Source: Candidatus Cloacimonadota bacterium
GTDB lineage: Bacteria; Cloacimonadota; Cloacimonadia; Cloacimonadales; Cloacimonadaceae
Length of the DNA stretch: 58,495 nucleotides
Reading direction: 5' to 3'
Assembly (NCBI GenBank): GCA_020532545.1
Contig: JAJBAW010000012.1
Span: forward strand, 1-58,495
Shown here: piece after piece, positions 43,091-51,129 of the stretch
How positions within the stretch are numbered: position 1 is the stretch's first letter
Layout: each line of letters opens with the position of its first letter
Made by a program: the position numbers and the translations under genes
Notes under the pieces: generated by a model
The model's input: the letters and a program-made list of their open reading frames with translations, nothing else
Told to the model about the DNA's origin: nothing
Database searches by the model: none

Positions 43091-45250
43091 GTGAAAAAAG
43101 TTTTCTTGCTCGCAACATGCCTCTTTTTCGTGATCGTTGCCATCAATGCAACACAGATGCAGCCTGATCATGTAAATAGGCCAGCCGAATCCCCTGGACA
43201 GGGCAAACCGATCAGTCGTGATCGCTATACGCCCAACTATCAGTTTTCCAAAACTCCTACGGTTTTGGTGGAAAGTTACTATGATTACATGATTGGGAGC
43301 TACAATAGCCTTCCCCTGCGCAATATTCCCCTTGCTGAAGGTGGATATTTCATGACCTTTCATGTTAAACGGACCTCTGGTGGTTCGCGCCGCACTTTTT
43401 ATGCGCATCTTGATGCCTCTGGGAATATCTTAAATTTAAATGAGATTAGTCAGGAGACAAATACGGAAGGCTATCCCACTATGGCAGTAGATCCCGTGAG
43501 CGGAAAACCACTGTATGCCTGGCATGCCGATGTCGATGCCGATGCGGATCTTGAAGTACAATTCACTTCCGATGCCTATATGTTTGGTTTGTCCGGACTC
43601 TTCAATGAAATCAAAACGCTTGTGGACAATCCACTGGATGTTTTGCTCGATGGCGTCGTGGCTTCTTCTGATAATACCTTCATCTGGCCTACCATGCAGA
43701 TCGGGCCCTCTCCTATCGCTGGCATGCGCAGAGCTTACGTGAGCAGTCGCAATAGAGTATCTCACACGATCAGCACAGATCCTTGCGAAAATGTCCTCTT
43801 TGCTTTTGCCGATTTCAATGAGGCAATGATCGAGTCAGGAAATGATCTGCAATGGACCTATAGTTCTATTCCCGAATTAGATGAATGGAACCACAGCCAG
43901 GGCGATTTTCGCCGTCCCAATTATGCCTTCACAGTGGATGGACTGGGCAATATCTATCTTGCTGGTTATCACGTATATCGTGCTGCTACGGACGCCAAGC
44001 TTGATGAACCCAAAATGGATGTTTTGGTCTGCCCGAATTACGGAGAAGGCACTTGGACTCGCATAGCAGATTTTGATAATATCCCTACTTGGAATCCCCC
44101 CGGAACTCCTGGCGGCACGGGTTACTTTGTAGGCGATGATGGAGCTTATGCCGATGACGAAATTCACTGGGGCATCATCAATTCTGACCATTTGAATGCC
44201 GTTTCCAGCAGCAATGGCAAGATCATCTTTCCTGCCCTGTACACGGTCAAAAGTAATGCGAACACTTATTATCCTGCTTTTCACACGGTAAAAGCTGTGA
44301 GTTATGATACCGTAACCCAGGAGTTTAGCATCTCTGAAATCTATCCTCAGAAAGATTTCAATGACACGCATAATCAGGTTTACACCCCTTGGGATCTGGA
44401 AGCGCCTTGGGGTGTGGCAGAGCACTATGAGGCTGCGGATGGCGAATCCTATCTCCAGCCGGAAACGATCTGGCCCTTCCCGCATTGGGACCAGGATCTG
44501 CACAACGAATTGATGATGTTCCACTGCGGTAATATCAAGATAAGTGAACCCAATGCTGAGGGCATGACTGTAGCAGTATGGCAGGATGCTCTGCGCGCTC
44601 AGCTCTACAACAAATATCCGGATTCATATCCTGAATTGGCTCTTTATGCCGATACTCCCGAAATCTATATCGCAGTGAGTTTGGACAGCGGTTATAGTTG
44701 GAGCGATCCTATCGTGCTGAACAAAGTCGATACTCCTGAATTTGCCGGCATCAAGCCCATGTGGGTGTATCCGGCTGATAAAGTAGTCACCATCGGATAT
44801 TCCCCTTACGGGGAACCAATTGGTAAAATCGGCCTGCTGTTTTACGATGATTACACCTGGGGCGCCAATGCACTGGATCCGCCTGCTCACTCCGTGAACG
44901 ATGGCGGAGCTGTGATGTTTGCTGAATTGCATTTTGGCCCCACCTCAAATGAAGATGGCACAGCGCCTCAGATCTCCCGGATCCTGAACCAAAACTACCC
45001 CAATCCCTTCAATCCTGAAACCAGTATCAGCTTCGACATGCCGGCAAATGGCAGAGCTAAGCTGGATATCTATAACCTGAAAGGCCAGCTTGTGAAGTCT
45101 CTCTTCGACGGCGTGGCCAGCTCTGGCAGAACCAGCCTCCTCTGGGATAGCACAGATGATGGCGGTAAGGCAGTGACCAGTGGGATCTACTTCTATCGTC
45201 TGACTACAGAGCAGCATAGCGAAACCCGCAAAATGATGCTGATGAAATAG
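43091..45250 (+). CDS. Secreted Asp-box protein, paralogue 3 of 3, with sorting tail
   Basis: 719 residues from GTG at 43091, again with GGAGG just upstream and a signal peptide starting KKVFLLATCLFFVIVAINA. It shares the landmarks of paralogues 1 and 2 (VESYYDYMIGSY, Asp-box SLDSGYSWSDP, PPAHSVNDGGAVMF) and ends YPNPFNPETSISFDMPANGR ... KMMLMK. It is more similar to paralogue 2 than to 1 in the N-terminal third (both have DVLLDGVVASS/DVLIDGVVASS). It is transcribed from its own promoter and ends at the terminator at 45293. Confidence 0.82.
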   Translation: MKKVFLLATCLFFVIVAINATQMQPDHVNRPAESPGQGKPISRDRYTPNYQFSKTPTVLVESYYDYMIGSYNSLPLRNIPLAEGGYFMTFHVKRTSGGSRRTFYAHLDASGNILNLNEISQETNTEGYPTMAVDPVSGKPLYAWHADVDADADLEVQFTSDAYMFGLSGLFNEIKTLVDNPLDVLLDGVVASSDNTFIWPTMQIGPSPIAGMRRAYVSSRNRVSHTISTDPCENVLFAFADFNEAMIESGNDLQWTYSSIPELDEWNHSQGDFRRPNYAFTVDGLGNIYLAGYHVYRAATDAKLDEPKMDVLVCPNYGEGTWTRIADFDNIPTWNPPGTPGGTGYFVGDDGAYADDEIHWGIINSDHLNAVSSSNGKIIFPALYTVKSNANTYYPAFHTVKAVSYDTVTQEFSISEIYPQKDFNDTHNQVYTPWDLEAPWGVAEHYEAADGESYLQPETIWPFPHWDQDLHNELMMFHCGNIKISEPNAEGMTVAVWQDALRAQLYNKYPDSYPELALYADTPEIYIAVSLDSGYSWSDPIVLNKVDTPEFAGIKPMWVYPADKVVTIGYSPYGEPIGKIGLLFYDDYTWGANALDPPAHSVNDGGAVMFAELHFGPTSNEDGTAPQISRILNQNYPNPFNPETSISFDMPANGRAKLDIYNLKGQLVKSLFDGVASSGRTSLLWDSTDDGGKAVTSGIYFYRLTTEQHSETRKMMLMK

Positions 45251-45292
45251 TGTCATATGACGCAAAACTGAAGTAATACAAGTATAGATACG

Positions 45293-45329
45293 AAACCCCC
45301 GAAGCCTGAACTTCGGGGGTTTCTGTTTG
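45293..45329 (+). terminator. Rho-independent terminator after paralogue 3
   Basis: AAACCCCCGAAG (45293-45304) pairs perfectly with CTTCGGGGGTTT (45311-45322) around CCTGAA, followed by CTGTTTGG. This is the strongest terminator in the window. Confidence 0.9.
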
Positions 45330-45401
45330 GGGACAATGCTTTCGTAGCGCTGTCTTCAGACGGCCCTTGCATCTGCTTTAGCGGTGCGTGCAAAAAAAAT
45401 G

Positions 45402-45720
45402 AATAGTCACACGGATTTTACGGATCAAACGGATTAACACGGATTTAGCGGTTCGAAGGAATTAACTGGGATAAAGATTATATTGGCCAATGGATCCGAT
45501 TGGGGCAGTGCTGGATTGCAAGCGTCCTCGTTTGCAGACCTGCTGGATTGGATGCGTCTCGCGTCCAGCTCTTTGATCTGCCACCTGTGGGCACAATCTC
45601 CTCCTTGCCTTGAAAGAATCCAGGTGGCGGTTTTTAACCGCCACGCCACGAGGCTACACCTGGATCAAGACTCCTTCCTGGCCTTTCAAGGCCAGGCACC
45701 CGCAGCTATATGAACCAATA
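45402..45720. repeat. Long direct repeat, copy 2
   Basis: Matches 42016-42351. It contains two variable-stem hairpins (45518-45535 and 45550-45566), GTGGCGGTT/AACCGCCAC (45624-45644) and CTGGCC/GGCCAG (45678-45695). Compared with copy 1 it has lost about one and a half units of the 38-base tandem repeat and gained a different first hairpin (GCAAGCG/CGTTTGC). Confidence 0.75.
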
Positions 45721-45875
45721 TACCCTGCACCTGTTTTGACTTTCATTTTTGATCTGTCCGATAAGCTTTAGATTGTCCTGTATCTTTCCTGATTCCAGCA
45801 AACTACCAATTATTCCCAAAGCAAAAATGAGAGTTAAAACAGGGAATCACGATATTGCGATGTCAAATCATCCGG

Positions 45876-46119
45876 CTATCTGAAATGCCGTTCCTACAGA
45901 ACTCAAGCCATAGTGCAGCAGATGGTTGCTATCTGAAATATCGTGCCTACAGCACTCGGGCAGTTAACCTTAGGCCGTATTCTATCTGAAACATCGTGCC
46001 TACAGGACTCGGGCAGTTAACCTTAGGCCGTATTCTATCTGAAACATCGTCCCTACAGGACTCGGGCAGTTAACCTTAGGCCGTATTCTATCTGAAATAT
46101 CGTGCCTACAGGACTCTTC
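45876..46119. repeat. 53-base tandem repeat (minisatellite), about 4.6 units
   Basis: Units start at 45876 (degenerate), 45929, 45982 and 46035, plus a partial unit at 46088. Each begins CTATCTGAAA and the better copies contain CTACAGGACTCGGGCAGTTA. The last unit breaks off after ACAGGACTC and runs into TTCGGGGGTTTTTGG, which repeats the right arm of the terminator at 45311. There are no spacers, so it is not CRISPR. No coding frame crosses it convincingly. Confidence 0.85.
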
Positions 46120-46296
46120 GGGGGTTTTTGGTTGTTGGGGTTCTATCTAAGCGTTTCATGTAAATGTCATCACCCCAAGAGGCTCGGAATGATGTTCAAT
46201 CAGGGGACAAGCATAGAACAGGTTTTCATGAAATATGGACTGTGTTTTAAACCATAAAAATTCCAACTATGTTTAACCAGAACGGAGTCCCTGCAT

Positions 46297-46352
46297 ACGT
46301 TAAAACGTTAAAACGTTAAATCGTTAAAACGTTAAATCGTTAAAACGTTAAA
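46297..46352. repeat. 8-base microsatellite (CGTTAAAA)
   Basis: Seven near-identical units of CGTTAAAA, some CGTTAAAT, lie just downstream of the RNase gene's 3' end. Nothing else is seen between the minisatellite and 46366. Confidence 0.85.
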
Positions 46353-46365
46353 ACCCCCAATCACC

Positions 46366-48228
46366 CTACTCAATCAAATCCGCCCTCAAGACCATTTTCT
46401 CCCAATCCATCTTATAAGCCACAAAGGTGAAAAACTCCGGGGGAGAGGTATCCATGCTCAGCAGAACCTGTTTGCCCCAAGGCAATACCTCCACCCGATA
46501 TTGGCCATATACCACTGCACGCAGGATTCCTTCCAGGGCTTGGTGCAGCTTGTTTTCTTCGATGTATTTCAGCATCCAATAGCGTTCGGATTTTTGCACT
46601 GTGGCCCGGATCAAGTGGATGCGCTTTTCGATATCCGGGATCATACTTTGCAAGGCATCTTCTGTAAAGCTGGTTTGGCCGTGACTGATATGGTTTTGCA
46701 CTTGCATTTGATTTACCAGATCCACAAATCTGCGGATGGGGCTGGTGGCATGCAGATAGGCATTGGTGCCGATTCCGGGATGGTATCCGGCTTTGGTATC
46801 CAGATAGGCAGAGCTGAGCTGGGTCTCATTCTCCACGCTGCCCATGCGGGTGATATTGCGAAAGAAAAGAGGCAAATCTTGAGCCACTGCATAATCTGCC
46901 AGGCTGCGGTTGTAGTGGATCATCAGTTCTTCGATCATCTGCCTGGCTTCGCTGTGTAGATCGACTTTTCGGGAAATCAGCTTGCCGTTTTTGAGGATAA
47001 AATTATAGATAAAGCGTCTGCCCTCGGCTCTTTCTTCGGGATCGCGCAGCTCTTTCAAGTTTTCAGCCATCTTACCCAGCAGAGAGAAGATGGGCTTGTC
47101 AAAGTCTTTGTCCACAGTCTTGTAAGACAGATTCTCTGAAATCCTGATCTTTTGGGCCACAAGCTGGGTTTTTCCGGGCCTCAGCTCTGCATCGAAATCT
47201 GTATAGAGGCTGAGCACCGGTTTTTCCTGACCTTGAACCAGGGAAAATTGGGCTTGGGAAAACTCCGGTGGCAACATCGGGATAGTGCCGGAAGCCAGGT
47301 ACAAAGAAGACACCCGCTGCTGTGCCAGAGCAAAAAGCTCCTGTCCCGCATCCAGGTATAAGGCCAGATTGCTCACGTGGATGCCCAGACGAAAGCCCTC
47401 TACGGTATCCTGCAGGCTGAGCGCGTCATCAAAATCCAGGCTATCCTCATCATCGATGCAAAAGGCGCTGTGCTCCGCTGTGGGTAGATCATCGAATTTA
47501 GCTGGAGCTCTGGGGTAATCAGTATAAAAAGCAATGGGTAAACCAGATGCATCCAGAGCTGGATCTGGCGTATCCATGCAGTCACCCAAACGGGCCCGTA
47601 GATTGACAATCAAATCCATCGGCTCGGCACTGTGCGCGCGCAAGAGCCTCTGCATATCTTCGATCTTCTCGCCCAGCAAAATGTCTCTGAGTTCGGTGAC
47701 CAATTGCAGTTTATCGCTATTCTGCACAGCGCTGGAGGAGCCATCCATATAGCTTGCTACACGCTGCAGATAGGTCTGGCGCTCTGCGCGAGCTACCTGC
47801 AAAAGTTGAAAGCTTTCCAGCTCTTCAGGGCTGCGCTGAAAAAAGAGCTCATGCTTTTGATAGTAGCGTTCGGGATGAGATTTTATGCTAAATAGCAGCG
47901 CAAACTTGGCGGCATCATCGTGCACTTGTTCCTGCTTCAACAGATCAGCAAAGGATAGCCCTTCAACCGGAATATTCGGCAGATCGGGACTTAAAGCCTG
48001 CACTTTCTCCCAAAAAGAAACCAAGCTTTCAGGCTCCAAGGTGAAGCGCGCGTCCGTAGTCAAAATTACCCGGCTACTATTGAGTTTAGCGCTGCTCTTG
48101 TCTTGATGGATAAGCTGCAAATTGTCCTGGATTTGTTCTGTGACCAAGGCAATCTGCAAGGATCCCTTATTATAATAAGCGATGATTGCTTTAGCAAAGC
48201 CGGTGGGGGAAGATGAATGCTCTTTCAT
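46366..48228 (-). CDS. RNase II/R family exoribonuclease (RNB domain)
   Basis: A 620-residue 3'-to-5' exoribonuclease. The RNB catalytic domain is clear, with the aspartate cluster CIDDEDSLDFDDALSL at about 256-271, LGIHVSNLALYL, and the C-terminal HATSPIRRFVDLVNQMQ signature. The N-terminal 230 residues are helical and lack an obvious cold-shock OB pair, and the C-terminal S1 domain is short and diverged, so this is an atypical RNase II/R member rather than a textbook RNase R. It starts 35 bases downstream of tRNA-Arg on the same strand, so read-through from the tRNA promoter is possible. Confidence 0.88.
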   Translation of the reverse strand: MKEHSSSPTGFAKAIIAYYNKGSLQIALVTEQIQDNLQLIHQDKSSAKLNSSRVILTTDARFTLEPESLVSFWEKVQALSPDLPNIPVEGLSFADLLKQEQVHDDAAKFALLFSIKSHPERYYQKHELFFQRSPEELESFQLLQVARAERQTYLQRVASYMDGSSSAVQNSDKLQLVTELRDILLGEKIEDMQRLLRAHSAEPMDLIVNLRARLGDCMDTPDPALDASGLPIAFYTDYPRAPAKFDDLPTAEHSAFCIDDEDSLDFDDALSLQDTVEGFRLGIHVSNLALYLDAGQELFALAQQRVSSLYLASGTIPMLPPEFSQAQFSLVQGQEKPVLSLYTDFDAELRPGKTQLVAQKIRISENLSYKTVDKDFDKPIFSLLGKMAENLKELRDPEERAEGRRFIYNFILKNGKLISRKVDLHSEARQMIEELMIHYNRSLADYAVAQDLPLFFRNITRMGSVENETQLSSAYLDTKAGYHPGIGTNAYLHATSPIRRFVDLVNQMQVQNHISHGQTSFTEDALQSMIPDIEKRIHLIRATVQKSERYWMLKYIEENKLHQALEGILRAVVYGQYRVEVLPWGKQVLLSMDTSPPEFFTFVAYKMDWEKMVLRADLIE

Positions 48229-48262
48229 TTATATATCTGCCTTTTTCTTAAGATTGGTAAAT

Positions 48263-48339
48263 GGCGCCCCTGGGAAGAATCGAACTTCCGACCAACGGTT
48301 TAGGAAACCGCTGCTCTATCCCCTGAGCTACAGGGGCGC
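48263..48339 (-). tRNA. tRNA-Arg (anticodon CCT)
   Basis: 77 bases fold as a full cloverleaf on the minus strand. The acceptor stem GCGCCCC pairs with GGGGCGC, the D arm contains AGCTCAGGGGATAGAGC, the anticodon stem GCGGT/ACCGT encloses the loop TTCCTAA (anticodon CCT, reading AGG), and the T arm contains GTTCGATTC. The 3' CCA is not encoded. Confidence 0.95.
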
Positions 48340-48456
48340 ATTATCATAGTGCAATGTTTTTGAGGGGCAGCTATCCGTCAAGTTTACATTGACAAATCCT
48401 GTAGTTTGCTGAACTTGGGTTTCTGTAAATTATCGCAGACAAAAAGGATTAGATAA

Positions 48457-49440
48457 ATGAAGATAGCAATAGTCGGCGCTACTGGTGAAGTGGGCCGGAT
48501 GATAATAACCTGCCTGCAAGAGCTGAATCTAAAGCTTCAGGAACTGGATTTGTATGCCAGTGCAAAATCTCAAGGCACAGTGCTGTACTACCTGGATCAG
48601 CCCACTGTGGTGCAAGAGCTTAGCCAAAAATCATTGAGCAAACACTACGACTATGTGTTTTTCTCTGCCGGAGGCGGAATATCTCACGCTTATGCTCCAG
48701 AGGTCATACAAAGCAGCGAACTCATTATAGACAATTCCTCCGCTTTTCGCCAGGATCCCGCTATTCCTTTGGTGGTGCCTCAGATCAATGCCGAGTTGCT
48801 CTCAGGATATCAGGGCATCGTGGCAAATCCGAATTGCTCTACCATCCAGATGGTCTTGCCGCTTGCAGTTTTGGATCATGAATATCATTTGAAAAAAGTG
48901 ATAGTTTCCACTTACCAGGCAGTTTCAGGAAGTGGGCATGGCGGAATTCAGACTCTGGAAAATCAGCGCATGGGATCGAAACTCAAAGGGATATATCCCG
49001 AACTGATTGATCTGAATGTCATCCCCCAAATCGGCGTATTTATGGATTCAGGCTATAGCGCCGAAGAAGAAAAGATGCATCAGGAGACCCGCAAGATACT
49101 GGCAAGAGAAGATATTGCCATCAGCGCCACTGCGGTGCGGGTACCGGTGAATTATGGTCACTCTCTATCCGTCTATGCCGAATTTGAGCGGGAAGTAGAT
49201 CTGGACCAGGCTGCGAAATTGCTCAAAGGAGCTGAGGCCATTAAATTCCATGAGAATAGCTATATTACTCCTTTGGGATTGGGGACATCGAACCTGTCGC
49301 ACGTTTGCCGTCTGCGCCTGGGTGTGGATCAGCATTCGCTGAGTTTCTGGAATGTGGGGCATAACGTCCGCATCGGGGCTGCTGCCAATGCGGTGAACAT
49401 CATGCATGCCCATGCTCTGCAAGCGGGAAAGATTAGCTAA
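48457..49440 (+). CDS. asd: Aspartate-semialdehyde dehydrogenase
   Basis: A 327-residue NADPH-dependent enzyme that converts aspartyl phosphate to aspartate semialdehyde, the branch point to lysine/diaminopimelate, threonine and methionine. It has the Rossmann opening IAIVGATGEVGRM, DNSSAFRQDPAIPLVVPQIN, the catalytic C127 in NPNCSTIQM, and VSTYQAVSGSGHGG. AAAGGATTAG lies before the ATG. An M20 amidohydrolase follows 4 bases after the stop, which fits a lysine/diaminopimelate role for both. Confidence 0.96.
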   Translation: MKIAIVGATGEVGRMIITCLQELNLKLQELDLYASAKSQGTVLYYLDQPTVVQELSQKSLSKHYDYVFFSAGGGISHAYAPEVIQSSELIIDNSSAFRQDPAIPLVVPQINAELLSGYQGIVANPNCSTIQMVLPLAVLDHEYHLKKVIVSTYQAVSGSGHGGIQTLENQRMGSKLKGIYPELIDLNVIPQIGVFMDSGYSAEEEKMHQETRKILAREDIAISATAVRVPVNYGHSLSVYAEFEREVDLDQAAKLLKGAEAIKFHENSYITPLGLGTSNLSHVCRLRLGVDQHSLSFWNVGHNVRIGAAANAVNIMHAHALQAGKIS

Positions 49441-49444
49441 GGCT

Positions 49445-50626
49445 ATGTTTGACCCCATTTTCTTGCGTCACGAGCTGCACAGAATACCCGAAATAGCTTA
49501 TCAGGAACACCAGACCAAGGCTTTGATCATGAAGTATCTGCAGGAGCTGACCTCTACGCGCGGAGTCAAAGAGCTCTTTGAGATCATCGAATTTCCCGAA
49601 TCCACCGGCATCCTGGTGGTCTATGCCGCTGGTGCTGAAGATGCGGATTATCAGCTCTTCCGGGCGGATATGGACGCTCTACCTTCGGATGAACAGACCG
49701 GCTGTGACTTCGCTTCCGGCCATGAAGGCATGATGCATGCCTGTGGGCACGATGTGCACATGGCTGTGCTGATGGGGCTGATCCAACGGGTGTGGATCAT
49801 GCGTCCCAAGTGCAATTTGCTCTTTCTTTTTCAACCTGCGGAAGAAGGCGAGGGTGGTGCCGAAAGCATCCTGGCTACAGGGATCCTGCAGCGACATGCC
49901 ATCTCTGCCGCGTTTGCTCTGCATGTGGGCAGCGATATGCCTGTGGGCACCGTGAGTTCAAAAGCAGGAATCTTTTTTGGCATACCTCAGGAATTCGACG
50001 TGAAATTTATTGGTAAGGCTGCGCATGTGGCTTTTCCGGAGAAGGGGATCAATGCCCTGAGCTCTGCGTTGGATTTCTTTACCAGCATCCGGCCAGCGAT
50101 CGAAGAGCTCAAAAAAACCGAGCGAGTGATCTTTCATGTAGGGAAAATGACTGCGGGCAAAATCCGCAACATCATCGCCGATGAATGCCTCTTGCAGGGC
50201 ACCCATCGCACCCTGAATGTGCAGACTAAGGAAAAGATCAATGAACTCATCCGAACCCATGCTGCGCTCGCTGCTGATCAGAGCCAGGCGCAAGTGGAGA
50301 CGAAGTTCCTGGGATCCTACGATCCTGTGGTCAATGCTGCGGTTCTGGTAGAACGCTTGGCCTGCTATTGCAAGGAGCTGGGCTACGAATTTATCGAAGC
50401 GGAAACTGTGATGACCGGCGAAGATTTTGGCTTTTTTACTTCCATTTATCCGGGCTTGCTGTTTTGGCTGGGCAGTGGCAGCGATCAAGCGCTGCATTCA
50501 CAGTACTTTTTGCCAAAGGACGAGTGTATAAATGTGGGGATTGATCTGATGTGGGCTTTGGCTACAGGGCTGACGATGCAGTCTGTGGAGTTTGCTGCAA
50601 ACACAGCAGAAGCCTGCGTGCGATAG
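49445..50626 (+). CDS. M20 family amidohydrolase (possible N-acyl-diaminopimelate or N-acyl-amino-acid deacylase)
   Basis: A 393-residue zinc amidohydrolase of the M20D group. I chose the ATG at 49445, giving FDPIFLRHELHRIPEIAYQE, the usual M20D start; a longer form from 49406 would overlap asd. Metal and catalytic residues are C100 and H102 (HACGHDVHM), E133/E134 (PAEEGEGGAES), a further H in ALHVGSDMPVG, and the C-terminal TGEDFGFF. Enzymes of this group deacylate N-acyl amino acids, N-acetyl-diaminopimelate, indole-acetyl amino acids or hippurate. Being 4 bases after asd favours the diaminopimelate pathway, but this is inferred only from position. Confidence 0.87.
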   Translation: MFDPIFLRHELHRIPEIAYQEHQTKALIMKYLQELTSTRGVKELFEIIEFPESTGILVVYAAGAEDADYQLFRADMDALPSDEQTGCDFASGHEGMMHACGHDVHMAVLMGLIQRVWIMRPKCNLLFLFQPAEEGEGGAESILATGILQRHAISAAFALHVGSDMPVGTVSSKAGIFFGIPQEFDVKFIGKAAHVAFPEKGINALSSALDFFTSIRPAIEELKKTERVIFHVGKMTAGKIRNIIADECLLQGTHRTLNVQTKEKINELIRTHAALAADQSQAQVETKFLGSYDPVVNAAVLVERLACYCKELGYEFIEAETVMTGEDFGFFTSIYPGLLFWLGSGSDQALHSQYFLPKDECINVGIDLMWALATGLTMQSVEFAANTAEACVR

Positions 50627-50633
50627 ACAGCTC

Positions 50634-51074
50634 TTAAGGCCTCTTGCTATCGGCAAAATGACTGATCAGGATAAAGGCAATAGCCAGACTGGCACCGATG
50701 AGATTGTAGTAGAGATCTTTCGGATTGAAGGTCCGCCAGGACACCAGGACTTGGGCATATTCAAAGACAAAAGCGGAGAGTAGAACCACAGCGATGTAGA
50801 GGGGCAATTCAAAATGTTTAAACCACTTGTAGCCCCTGATCTTTCCCCAGATCCAAAGCCAGGCGTAAGCTAAAAAGGTAAAGGAATGTGCCAGGTAGTC
50901 CAGCCTGAAGCGAAAGAGCTGGTTGCTGCTCAGACTGTTTGAACCACTATTTCCGATGGGAATGAGATTCAGGATTAACAGACCGAGCACCAAGGCCCAA
51001 AACAGCAGTCTCGAGAAACTTGTTGGATTGCAGACGTCTCGTCTGCAGAGTGCGGGATGCGCTCTCTTTTTCAA
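50634..51074 (-). CDS. VanZ-like small membrane protein
   Basis: About 146 residues. TTG at 51074 is preferred because GGGGAG lies 6 bases upstream; a GTG at 51116 would overlap aroB. Four membrane segments are visible (about 20-38, 58-75, 86-108 and 122-142), with the VanZ-family pattern DYLAHSFTFLAYAWLW and FEYAQVLVSWRTFNPKDLYYNLIGA. The role of the VanZ family is generally uncertain; in glycopeptide resistance it affects teicoplanin susceptibility. The first 20 residues are encoded by a hairpin repeat (51030-51046), so the true start may differ. It is the last gene of the minus-strand operon, ending 7 bases from the convergent M20 gene. Confidence 0.75.
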   Translation of the reverse strand: MKKRAHPALCRRDVCNPTSFSRLLFWALVLGLLILNLIPIGNSGSNSLSSNQLFRFRLDYLAHSFTFLAYAWLWIWGKIRGYKWFKHFELPLYIAVVLLSAFVFEYAQVLVSWRTFNPKDLYYNLIGASLAIAFILISHFADSKRP

Positions 51075-51129
51075 GCCTACTCTCCCCTTTTCAAGGCCTC
51101 TGGCCTTGTTCGACACGAGACGTGTCGAA
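51030..51129. repeat. Three hairpin repeats inside or between the aroB and VanZ-like genes
   Basis: GCAGACG TCT CGTCTGC (51030-51046), CAAGGCC TCT GGCCTTG (51092-51108) and TTCGACACG AGA CGTGTCGAA (51109-51129, loop TCT on the minus strand). The first is preceded on the plus strand by TTGGATT, and the third on the minus strand by GCTGGATT, the same flank as in the 42104 and 45518 hairpins. They encode the last residues of AroB and the first of the VanZ-like protein. Confidence 0.75.

Noticed and set aside
45876..46119. Possible CRISPR array
   Set aside because: The whole 53-base unit repeats without unique spacers and no cas gene is present; it is a minisatellite.
42016..46352. Insertion sequence or integron in the repeat-rich intergenic regions
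   Set aside because: No transposase or integrase frame, and no terminal inverted repeats with target-site duplications, could be found; only non-coding repeats are visible.
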